Of a stretch of 64,000 bases of DNA, positions 8,631 through 16,190 are shown piece after piece. The stretch is from Spirulina sp034932185 (GTDB lineage Bacteria; Cyanobacteriota; Cyanobacteriia; Cyanobacteriales; Spirulinaceae), in contig NZ_JAYGHW010000067.1 in NCBI RefSeq assembly GCF_034932185.1, positions 1 to 64,000 of the forward strand. The letters run 5' to 3'. Under the pieces are notes generated by a model, which saw nothing but the letters and a program-made list of their open reading frames with translations, was not told the origin of the DNA and made no database searches. A program made the translations under genes and the position numbers. Numbering within the stretch: position 1 is the stretch's first letter; each line of letters opens with the position of its first letter.

Positions 8631-8723
8631 AAAAAGCGCGAAAATTTTCGCCCCTCCATCCCTTAAGATCAAAGTTGCAAATTTTGCTAAAACCCGGTTT
8701 CCCTCAATCTCGAAACCGGGTTT
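8631..8723. repeat. palindromic repeat followed by a terminator-like hairpin
   Basis: First a degenerate GAGGGGCGAAAA / TTTTCGCCCCTC repeat (8631-8657). Then a perfect 11-bp stem: AAACCCGGTTT (8690-8700), a 12-nt loop, AAACCGGGTTT (8713-8723). The hairpin probably separates the DUF928 gene from priA. Confidence 0.65.
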
Positions 8724-8741
8724 CGCTATGGATGGTTGCTC

Positions 8742-11267
8742 ATGTCTCGTTTTCCTTGGGTTGATGTGTTGGTGGATTGTCCTGAGGCTAAAAATCAGCG
8801 TTCTCCAGATCAGGATCAACCCAATCTCCAACAGTTGTTTACCTATATCGTGCCGCCGGAGTTGGATCTTCAGGTGGGGGATGTGGTGCAGGTTCCCTTT
8901 AATACGCGGCAGTTGACAGGGATTATCGTGCAGGGTTTAACGATGGCTCCGACCCATATTGAAGCGGAGCGGTTAAAGCCGGTGGGAGATCGCATCGCCA
9001 CTGGATTAATCAGCCCCCAATACTGGGAACTCCTCAATCGCGTGGCAGATTATTATCATGCTCCCCTAATGTTGGTGATCCGTACCGCTTTCCCCCCCGG
9101 CCTCTTGGGTAAATCCCAGCGGCGCATCCGTCTCATTCCTGATTGCCTCTCCCCTAAAGATCCCTGTCCTTCCGAAGCTGATCCCTCTGAAACTGAATCT
9201 CCCTGTCCCTCCGAAGTTGAAGCCCCCGATCTCCCTGAAGCCTCCCTCCCTCCCATCGCCCAATCTGTCCTTGACCTCCTCCGAAAAAGTCCTAAAGGAG
9301 ACTACACCGCCAAATACATTCACCAAAAGATTACTAATGCGGCAATAGGTATCGCGTATTTAATCGCTCAGGGTTGGGTCGAAAGCTATCTGCAACCCCC
9401 CCGCTATATTCGCCCCAAGAAGGATGAAATTATTAATCTCATTCAAGCGGGCAATCTTGAGAAACTCACCCAGCGTCAACAGGAGATTATCCGTGAACTT
9501 CAATATATTGGAGGGGAAACTTGGTTAACCGATTGCCGTCAGGCCTTGCGCACCAATAAGATCACAATCAAAAAGCTCGAAGATCTGGGCTATGTCGGCA
9601 TTGAAACCCGTGAGGTGTTGCGACTGGCTCAAGGAGGAGCGATCGCCCCCGATCAACCCAAAACCCTCAATCCGGGACAGGCGGCGGCCTTGGCAGCCAT
9701 TCAAGCGGAACCGGGGTTTCGGGTGATCCTCCTCCATGGGGTAACGGGATCGGGGAAAACCGAAGTGTATTTGCAGGCGATCGCCCCCTGTGTAGCCGCC
9801 GGTCGTTCCGCCCTCGTCCTCGTCCCCGAAATTGGCCTCACCCCCCAACTCATGGATCGGTTTCGGGCGCGGTTTGGCGATCGCGTCTATGTCTACCACA
9901 GCCAACTCTCCGAAGGGGAACGCTACGACACCTGGCGAGTCATGCTCAACCCCCAAGCCCAAATCCTCATCGGCACACGCTCCGCCGTCTTTGCCCCCCT
10001 GCGTAACTTGGGGATGATCATCCTCGACGAAGAACACGACAGCAGCTTTAAAGAAGAAGAACGCCAACCCACCTACCACGCCCGCACCGTCGCCCAATGG
10101 CGGGCCGAACTCGAAAATTGCCCCCTGATCCTCGGTTCCGCCACCCCCGATTTAACCACATGGCAAGCAACCCAAACCGGCAAAATCGACTACTTACCCC
10201 TCCCCCACCGCATTGAGCAGCGCCCCCTCCCCCCCATCGAAATCATTGATATGCGCCGCGAACTCCAAGCTGGCAACCGCTCCATCTTTAGCCACAGCCT
10301 CGCCCAAGCCCTCCAGACCCTCAAACCCCAAAAAAAACAAGGCATCCTCTTTATCCCCCGTCGAGGCTACAGCACCTTCGTCTCCTGCCGCAGTTGTGGT
10401 GAAGTCATCCTTTGCCCCCGTTGTGACGTTTCCCTCTCCTACCACCACAGCGGCGAATTTCCCCATCTCATTTGCCACTATTGCAACCATCGCCAAGCCC
10501 AGCCCCCCCAATGTCCGGCCTGCGGTTCCCCCTTTTTAAAGAATTTTGGTAGTGGTACACAGCGGGTCATGGAGCAATTAGCCCAACAATTTCCAGAACT
10601 GCGGGCGATCCGGTTCGATAGCGATACCACCACCAGCAAAGGCGCTCACCGCAACCTTTTAAATCAGTTTGAACAGGGAGAGGCGGATCTATTGGTGGGG
10701 ACGCAAATGCTCACCAAAGGGTTAGATATTGCCGAAGTAACGCTGGTGGGCATCTTGGCCGCTGATGGCCTGCTCCATCGGGCGGATTACCGGGCCAGTG
10801 AGCAGGCCTTCCAACTGCTCACCCAAGTAGCGGGGCGGGCCGGTCGCGGGGCAGAACCGGGAAGGGTGATTTTGCAAACCTATAGCCCCGATCATCCCGT
10901 CGTTCAAGCGGTACAAGCCTATGATTATCCAAGGTTTGCAGCGACAACATTAGCGGAACGCCAAAACCACGGCTACCCCCCCAACCGCCGCTTGGTATTG
11001 CTACGGCTCACGGGGTCTAATTTAGCAGTCGTGCAACGGACGGCGGAATTGATGGCGATCAAGGGGCGATCGCTCCTTCCCCCCAGTGCCATTCTGTTAG
11101 GCCCCGCCCCCGCCCCCGTCATGCGGGTGAATCGCTATTTTCATTGGCATATTTTGTTGAAGTTTCCACCCAAAACCCATCCGTTACCGGACTTTTCCCC
11201 ACTGCGGGATCTCTGTCCCCGCACAGTGAATATGAGTTTCAATTTTGATCCCCTCAATCTCGGCTAA
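8742..11267 (+). CDS. priA: primosomal protein N' (replication restart helicase PriA)
   Basis: ATP-dependent 3'-5' DNA helicase that reloads the replisome at stalled forks. 841 aa. N-terminal 3'-DNA-binding domain (about 1-115), winged helix, Walker A GVTGSGKTEVYLQAI, DEEH box, a zinc-binding insertion with eight cysteines (CRSCGEVILCPRCD, then CHYC and CPACGS), VGTQMLTKGLD, and QVAGRAGRG motif VI. Odd: a Ser/Pro/Glu-rich insertion at about residues 130-170 with repeated CPSE units sits between the DNA-binding and winged-helix parts. ATG at 8742 is chosen over TTG at 8736. Confidence 0.95.
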   Translation: MSRFPWVDVLVDCPEAKNQRSPDQDQPNLQQLFTYIVPPELDLQVGDVVQVPFNTRQLTGIIVQGLTMAPTHIEAERLKPVGDRIATGLISPQYWELLNRVADYYHAPLMLVIRTAFPPGLLGKSQRRIRLIPDCLSPKDPCPSEADPSETESPCPSEVEAPDLPEASLPPIAQSVLDLLRKSPKGDYTAKYIHQKITNAAIGIAYLIAQGWVESYLQPPRYIRPKKDEIINLIQAGNLEKLTQRQQEIIRELQYIGGETWLTDCRQALRTNKITIKKLEDLGYVGIETREVLRLAQGGAIAPDQPKTLNPGQAAALAAIQAEPGFRVILLHGVTGSGKTEVYLQAIAPCVAAGRSALVLVPEIGLTPQLMDRFRARFGDRVYVYHSQLSEGERYDTWRVMLNPQAQILIGTRSAVFAPLRNLGMIILDEEHDSSFKEEERQPTYHARTVAQWRAELENCPLILGSATPDLTTWQATQTGKIDYLPLPHRIEQRPLPPIEIIDMRRELQAGNRSIFSHSLAQALQTLKPQKKQGILFIPRRGYSTFVSCRSCGEVILCPRCDVSLSYHHSGEFPHLICHYCNHRQAQPPQCPACGSPFLKNFGSGTQRVMEQLAQQFPELRAIRFDSDTTTSKGAHRNLLNQFEQGEADLLVGTQMLTKGLDIAEVTLVGILAADGLLHRADYRASEQAFQLLTQVAGRAGRGAEPGRVILQTYSPDHPVVQAVQAYDYPRFAATTLAERQNHGYPPNRRLVLLRLTGSNLAVVQRTAELMAIKGRSLLPPSAILLGPAPAPVMRVNRYFHWHILLKFPPKTHPLPDFSPLRDLCPRTVNMSFNFDPLNLG

Positions 11268-11274
11268 AAAACGA

Positions 11275-11330
11275 GAGGGGCGAAAAACCTTTCCACCATT
11301 GTGTAGGGGTGAAAATTTTTCGCCCCGTAG
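11275..11330. repeat. GGGGCGAAAAA palindrome family copy
   Basis: GAGGGGCGAAAAACC followed by TGTAGGGGTGAAAATTTTT and CGCCCCGTAG, a diverged copy lying in the convergent gap between priA and the Uma2 gene. Confidence 0.6.
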
Positions 11331-11332
11331 AT

Positions 11333-11944
11333 CTAGGCTTGAAAAATTTGGGCTGCGGTTAACTTTAATTCAGGAAAGGCTAAGGATTCAATCACTTCAT
11401 CACCGCGAAATTGCTTTTCTTCATACTCACCGTTAATCATTTGATAAACAGAAATTGTCGGGGCTTTCAGATCACCAATGAAACGCCGTCCCCCTAAGCC
11501 ACCATGATCGACAATCCAATATTCAGGAATCCCCAGCAATTCATAATCCCCGGCTTTCCTTAAATAATCGTTCTGCCAATTAGTACTCACCACTTCCACC
11601 ACTAAACGCACCGATTGCCCTGAACTAATCACAGATTCTTTTTGCCAACGGGTTTCATTGGCCAACTGCTCTCGATCCAGAACAATAATATCCGGTAAAT
11701 AACCCGATTCATCTTCTGAAAATTTAATTAAGCAATCCCCAGGAATCGAGTAGGCTAATTTAAGCCGTCGCATTTCAAAGTGAAGTTCGCCAATAATAAA
11801 CCCGACAATGTTAGAGTGCTGACCCGTTGCTAGTGGCATTTCAACAATGGCTCCGTTGTGTAATTCATATTTACAAGTGGCGTTCTCTGGATACCAATCA
11901 ACGAATTGATCAAAGGAGATAGATTTTGTAATCGTTTGAGTCAT
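11333..11944 (-). CDS. Uma2 family endonuclease (DUF820)
   Basis: 203 aa, the usual size. A PD-(D/E)XK nuclease-fold protein of the family greatly expanded in cyanobacteria. Key features: YELHNGAIVEMP near the N-terminus, the YLPDIIVLDRE strand with the conserved PDI Asp, VRLVVEVVSTNW with the acidic catalytic Glu, DYLRKAGDYELLGIPEYWIVD, and the C-terminal FPELKLTAAQIF. ATG at 11944. The physiological role of Uma2 proteins is not established. The neighbours are unrelated. Confidence 0.9.
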   Translation of the reverse strand: MTQTITKSISFDQFVDWYPENATCKYELHNGAIVEMPLATGQHSNIVGFIIGELHFEMRRLKLAYSIPGDCLIKFSEDESGYLPDIIVLDREQLANETRWQKESVISSGQSVRLVVEVVSTNWQNDYLRKAGDYELLGIPEYWIVDHGGLGGRRFIGDLKAPTISVYQMINGEYEEKQFRGDEVIESLAFPELKLTAAQIFQA

Positions 11945-12140
11945 GGTTTTTAGAGAGGGAGGGGTTGAGCGATGAAGACAAGCAGGACAATTGTTCTTAT
12001 TATAGCAAGGGTGTGGGAGTTTGGAAAGGGAAACTGGATTTTTTCACGTTTTCCACCCCAACGGCAAAATCCAAGCGGAAAGTGAGAGACAATGCCGGTA
12101 TCGGAAAAATGCCATCCCTGAATTGTGGAGCCAATCGACC

Positions 12141-13193
12141 ATGACAACCCCGCTCAAAGCAGGGGTGATCGGAACTGGGGTCATTTCTAAAGAACATCTC
12201 AGTTTCCTCGCCACCTGTCCCCATGCCGAACTGGTGGGGGTTTGCGACCTCTCCCGTGCTGCGGCCCGCTATGCCGCCCAACGCTACGGAGCCACCGCCG
12301 CCTATACGGACTTTCGGCAAATGCTCACGGCAGCTAAACCCGATGTCGTCCATATCCTCACCCCCCCCCAAAGCCATAAATTCATCGCCACCGAATGCCT
12401 CAAAGCGGGCGCTCATGTGATCTGTGAAAAACCCATTGCTGCCAATCATCAGGATTTTGAAGAACTTTGGGCTTTGGCCCAGGAGTGCGATCGCCACCTG
12501 ATCGAAGACCAAAACTACCGATTTAACACCCCCATCCTCGCCATCCAGGATTTAATCAGCCAGGGGAAATTGGGGGAAATTAAAGAAGTAGAAGTGCGGA
12601 TGTCCCTGGCGTTGCGGGCCGGCGGACGTTTTGCCGATGAAAACCTCCCCAGCCCGATCCACAAAATGCCCGCTGGCGTAATCCACGACCTGATCACCCA
12701 TCTCATCTACCTCGCCCTCCCCTACCTCCCCAGCTTCGACCACATCCGCGCCACCTGGAGCAACCACGGCGGCGGCGACCTCTTCAAATACGATGACCTG
12801 GATGCCTTGGTGATCGGCGGCGGCGTTCATGCTCATTTCCGGTTTAGCTGTTACACCATGCCGGAAACCTTCAGCTTTAAGGTACGGGGTACCGAAGGTT
12901 ACGCCGAAACCGACCTGTTTCAACCCTATATCCGTGCGGTTTATCCCAGAGGCGGCAAACAGTTATCGCCGTTAATTAACCATTGGGTGAATGGTGTGGA
13001 TTTAATGAAAGCCAGTGTCCGCAACTTTCGCAATAAAATTATGCAGCGCACCCCCTACGAGGGCCTCAAGGTTTTACTAGATCGCACCTATACCGCCCTT
13101 GTTCAGGGGACAGACCTGCCCATCTCCTACGAAGAGATGGAGCGCACCAGCCGTTTAATTGATGCCCTTGTGGCGGAGGAGAACCAAGGATGA
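12141..13193 (+). CDS. Gfo/Idh/MocA family oxidoreductase
   Basis: 350 aa. NAD(P)-binding Rossmann motif VIGTGVISKEHL at about residues 9-20, VGVCDLSRAAARYAAQRYG, then VHILTPPQSH and CEKPIA, the family's signature active-site Lys-Pro, followed by the alpha/beta dimerisation domain. Probably oxidises or reduces a sugar or sugar-nucleotide hydroxyl; substrate unknown. ATG at 12141 (MTTPLKAGVIG) is chosen; the open frame continues upstream but carries no family sequence. Its stop overlaps the start of the next gene (ATGA at 13190), indicating translational coupling in a three-gene sugar-type operon. Confidence 0.85.
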   Translation: MTTPLKAGVIGTGVISKEHLSFLATCPHAELVGVCDLSRAAARYAAQRYGATAAYTDFRQMLTAAKPDVVHILTPPQSHKFIATECLKAGAHVICEKPIAANHQDFEELWALAQECDRHLIEDQNYRFNTPILAIQDLISQGKLGEIKEVEVRMSLALRAGGRFADENLPSPIHKMPAGVIHDLITHLIYLALPYLPSFDHIRATWSNHGGGDLFKYDDLDALVIGGGVHAHFRFSCYTMPETFSFKVRGTEGYAETDLFQPYIRAVYPRGGKQLSPLINHWVNGVDLMKASVRNFRNKIMQRTPYEGLKVLLDRTYTALVQGTDLPISYEEMERTSRLIDALVAEENQG

Positions 13194-14197
13194 AATTATT
13201 AATTACTGGCGCATCGGGTTTTGTGGGCAAATATGTTGTTGCCGAAGGGTTACGGCGGGGCCATGAGATTAAAGCTGTTGTCCGACCCCAAACCGATGTC
13301 ACCCGCATTCCCTGGCATGATCATGATTGTTTAGAATTGGTACGCATTGATCTGCGCCAACAGGCGGAACTGACCGCAGCTTTAGCGGGTGTGGATGGGG
13401 TGATTCATTTGGCGGCGGTGAAGTCGGGGGATTTTTATGATCAGTTTGCGGGGACGGTGATGGCCACGGAAAGTTTATTAGCCGCCATGAAAACGGCGGC
13501 AGTATCCCGATTAATCGCCATTAGTACCTTTTCGGTGTATGAATATCAGCAAAAACGCGCCCATAGTTTGTTAGATGAAGATTCGCCTTTGGTGACAGCA
13601 GAACGGGTCGTGAACCGCGATGAATATTCCCAAACGAAGCTGATTCAAGAGCAACTGTATCGAGAGTTTGAAGAGGAGGGGGGCAAGGTGACGATTCTGC
13701 GGCCGGGGATGATCTACGGTCGGGAATACCTTTGGCACGCGCTGTTAGGGGCAGAATTTGGCTCGGTATTGTTGCAGATTGGCACGCGGGGAACGTTGCC
13801 CTTAAGTTATGTGGAAAATTGCGCTGAGGCAATGATCATCACGGCGGAATCGGAGGCGGCTATTGGTCAAACCCTGAATATTGTTGATGATCATCTTCCT
13901 ACTCAGGGCAAATACACTCAGGAATTAAAGAAACGCCACCCCGCGCCCAAGTTGTACTATTGTCCTTGGGTGGTGATGAAATCCATTGCCGGTTTTGGTT
14001 GGTGGATTAATCAAACTTTCCTGAAGGGGGGGGCAAAAATGCCGGGAATTGTGGTTCCGGCTAAACTCCATGGTCGTTTTAAGCCCCTACGTTATACGAA
14101 CCAACGGGCGAAAACGGTCTTAAATTGGCAACCCAAGTATAGTTTCACAGAATCCCTCGATCGCAGTTGTGGGGATGGGGAATTACTCAAGGTTTAA
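13190..14197 (+). CDS. NAD-dependent epimerase/dehydratase (extended SDR)
   Basis: 335 aa. Rossmann motif TGASGFVGKYVV at residues 5-16, VIHLAAVKSG, a YSQTK active-site motif (YxxxK), and RPGMIYGRE. It probably acts on a nucleotide-activated sugar or related polyol. ATG at 13190 overlaps the upstream oxidoreductase stop by 4 nt. Together with flanking Gfo/Idh/MocA genes it suggests a multi-step sugar modification, but no glycosyltransferase is adjacent. The C-terminus (about 250-335) is basic and less typical. Confidence 0.85.
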   Translation: MKLLITGASGFVGKYVVAEGLRRGHEIKAVVRPQTDVTRIPWHDHDCLELVRIDLRQQAELTAALAGVDGVIHLAAVKSGDFYDQFAGTVMATESLLAAMKTAAVSRLIAISTFSVYEYQQKRAHSLLDEDSPLVTAERVVNRDEYSQTKLIQEQLYREFEEEGGKVTILRPGMIYGREYLWHALLGAEFGSVLLQIGTRGTLPLSYVENCAEAMIITAESEAAIGQTLNIVDDHLPTQGKYTQELKKRHPAPKLYYCPWVVMKSIAGFGWWINQTFLKGGAKMPGIVVPAKLHGRFKPLRYTNQRAKTVLNWQPKYSFTESLDRSCGDGELLKV

Positions 14198-14211
14198 GCC
14201 CTCACCCCCGG

Positions 14212-14237
14212 CCCCTCTCCCACAGTTGGGAGAGGGG
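14212..14237. repeat. CCCCTCTCCCA hairpin repeat
   Basis: An 11-bp perfect stem, CCCCTCTCCCA (14212-14222) and TGGGAGAGGGG (14227-14237), followed by GGTAGTAG. It lies between the epimerase and the second oxidoreductase genes. A related copy at 44748-44774 also sits just before a gene. It is not followed by a T run. Confidence 0.65.
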
Positions 14238-14265
14238 GGTAGTAGAAATCATTGAGGATTGCTCT

Positions 14266-15279
14266 ATGACTGCGCGAAAAATTGCCATCGCTGTTTTGGG
14301 GGCGGGCCGGTGGGGTCGCCATTTTGTGCGTCATTTTGCCCAGCATCCGGGGGCAAATTTGGTGGCGGTGGTGGATCCCCATGGCGATCGCCTCACCACC
14401 CTTCAATCCACCCTCAACCTACCCCCCACCGTCGTTTTAGCTGAAACTTGGGAAACGCTACCGCGCCATCTCTCCCTCGATGCGGTGGTGATTGCTACGC
14501 CGGCCTCGACTCATTTTGAATTAATTAAGGGGGCGATCGCCCAAGGCTACCATGTCCTTGCCGAAAAACCCCTCACCCTCGATCCTGCGGAATGTGCCAC
14601 CCTCACCCAAGCCGCCCAAAATCGGGGCGTACAGCTTTTTGTGGATCACACCTACCTGTTCCATCCTGCCGTTGCTGCGGGCCATGGGGTGATTCAATCG
14701 GGGGTCTTGGGGGATTTTCACTATGGCTACGCGACCCGCAGCCATATCGGCCCCGTCCGTACCGATGTGGATGCCCTCTGGGATTTGGCGATCCACGATA
14801 TCGCCATTTTTAACCATTGGTTAGGCATGACCCCCATTGCGGCCCAAGCCTTGGGCAAAACCTGGCTTCAGCCGGGATTACCGGATCTGGTTTGGGCGAC
14901 GCTGACCTATCCCCAAGGGGTGATCGTGCAAATTCATCTCTGTTGGGCAAACCCCGATAAACAGCGGCGGCTGGCGTTGGTGGGCAGTGGGGGAACGCTG
15001 ATTTTTGATGAGTTACAAGGGGAACGCCCTCTCACATTACAACGGGGTTATGTAGGGGATGCTGCCGTCAACTTTCCCCCCCTGGGTTTAGCGACAGAAG
15101 CAATTCCGGTTGCTACGGGGGAATCATTAGGCGTGGTGTGCGATCGCTTCCTCACCACCATTCACACCCAAACCCCCGACCCCGCCGCCAGTGGAGCCAC
15201 GGCTACAACTTTGGTGCAGATTCTCACCGCTTTGAGTGCGTCGCTGGATCGGGGGGGTATTGCAGTTCCCATCAACTAA
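14266..15279 (+). CDS. Gfo/Idh/MocA family oxidoreductase
   Basis: 337 aa. VLGAGRWGRHFVRHF nucleotide-binding loop at about residues 9-23, VAVVDPHGDRL, VVIATPASTHFEL, and AEKPLTLD with the catalytic Lys-Pro pair. The C-terminal domain contains LWDLAIHDIAIFNHW, a stretch seen in sugar-acid and UDP-sugar dehydrogenases of the WbpB/WlbA type; that subfamily link is only suggestive. ATG at 14266 with a TTGAGGA-like ribosome site. Third gene of the sugar-type cluster, separated from the epimerase by a hairpin repeat. Confidence 0.85.
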   Translation: MTARKIAIAVLGAGRWGRHFVRHFAQHPGANLVAVVDPHGDRLTTLQSTLNLPPTVVLAETWETLPRHLSLDAVVIATPASTHFELIKGAIAQGYHVLAEKPLTLDPAECATLTQAAQNRGVQLFVDHTYLFHPAVAAGHGVIQSGVLGDFHYGYATRSHIGPVRTDVDALWDLAIHDIAIFNHWLGMTPIAAQALGKTWLQPGLPDLVWATLTYPQGVIVQIHLCWANPDKQRRLALVGSGGTLIFDELQGERPLTLQRGYVGDAAVNFPPLGLATEAIPVATGESLGVVCDRFLTTIHTQTPDPAASGATATTLVQILTALSASLDRGGIAVPIN

Positions 15280-15295
15280 CCCATTATCAACTCGT

Positions 15296-15396
15296 GCCAT
15301 GGCTCTGCCATGGCATGGACTTTAGGCGGCTCTGCCGCCCGCTGAATGGAGGCAGAAGCCCTCCACCGGGGCGTTACTTGGCAGAGCCAAGTAACG
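15296..15396. repeat. cluster of four hairpins with GGC-AGA/TCT-GCC apices
   Basis: Four consecutive hairpins: GCCATGGC-TCT-GCCATGGC (15296-15314), GGCGGC-TCT-GCCGCC (15325-15339), an imperfect GGAGGC-AGAA-GCCCTCC (15348-15364), and CGTTACTTGGC-AGA-GCCAAGTAACG (15372-15396), an 11-bp perfect stem with a triloop. Stem sequences differ but each is self-complementary, and the apex is constant. Related copies lie at 56939-56983. Confidence 0.75.
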
Positions 15397-15410
15397 AGAG
15401 AGCAGCTTAA

Positions 15411-15467
15411 TGGGCGTGGGGGCGAAAGATTTTTGTGCCTCCGGCAGGCTTACGCCAACGCCCATAC
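15411..15467. repeat. long-form dispersed repeat
   Basis: ATGGGCGTGGGGGCGAAAGA, TTTTTGTGCCTCCGGCAGGC, then TTACGCCAACGCCCAT. The ATGGGCGT and ACGCCCAT ends are inverted repeats. It lies directly beyond the stop of the metallo-beta-lactamase-fold gene. Confidence 0.7.
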
Positions 15468-15477
15468 TTCCCACTTC

Positions 15478-16167
15478 CTACTCCTCACCCTTTACTGCTC
15501 TCAACCCCTCCAAATCCAACGCCTTCAACTGCGGCCAAGGGTCGGCAATCAGGCCCAATTCCCCTAGATAGCGACGGTTGGCCCCCGGACAAAGATAGGC
15601 TAGGGGTTTATGGGCGAGGCTAGAGCATAACTTCGCCACGCTCGCCAACTGTCGCCCCCAATGGAATGTTTTCTCCTGCCGTATTGGCCCGATTTGACCC
15701 GGTGCGATGGGGAGCAAATGGCGGCCTGTGAATAAAATTCCCCCCTGCTGTTCCACATAGAGACAACTGGAGCCAGGGGAATAGCCCGGAGTCCACAGGG
15801 CGCGGATATCGGGGGTGAGGAAATATTGATCTTGAAAAGGGGTGAGTGAGCGTCCCGGAATCAGATAGGCCTCCTGCTCTTGAATGGCGATCGCACAACG
15901 GAATTGGTCTTGAATTTTGCCCAATTTTGGGCCAATGGCATCCCGATGGCTAATCCACAACGTCCCCACACCCCCCTGTTCTTGCAGCCAAGCCTGTAAC
16001 TCCTCCGTCCACAGCGGACAATCAATCAAAATATTCTGGCCACCTTTTTCTACAATAAGGTAGGCAAGACTGCCCTCACGATGGCCCGGTAGGCTGAAAA
16101 TTCCCGGTAGAATGGACTGAGGCAAATGGATGGGATGATTCGGCATTGGGTTCGACGAGAGTTGCAT
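15478..16167 (-). CDS. metallo-beta-lactamase-fold protein with degenerate metal site
   Basis: 229 aa. The fold is recognisable from GSLAYLIVEKGGQNILIDCP, the WISHRDAIG region, LWTPGYSPGSSCLYVE and GGILFTGRHLL. The metal ligands are largely lost: the HxHxDH-type motif is SHRDAIG (73-79), the usual TPGHTPGS histidine is Tyr129, and the FxGD aspartate is Arg149. Activity is therefore doubtful, and a binding or structural role is possible. ATG at 16167, with an alternative Met at residue 8. It is divergent from the site-2 protease gene with only 23 bp between starts. Confidence 0.8.
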   Translation of the reverse strand: MQLSSNPMPNHPIHLPQSILPGIFSLPGHREGSLAYLIVEKGGQNILIDCPLWTEELQAWLQEQGGVGTLWISHRDAIGPKLGKIQDQFRCAIAIQEQEAYLIPGRSLTPFQDQYFLTPDIRALWTPGYSPGSSCLYVEQQGGILFTGRHLLPIAPGQIGPIRQEKTFHWGRQLASVAKLCSSLAHKPLAYLCPGANRRYLGELGLIADPWPQLKALDLEGLRAVKGEE

Positions 16168-16190
16168 AGCAAGGGTAGAAATTAGACTGT

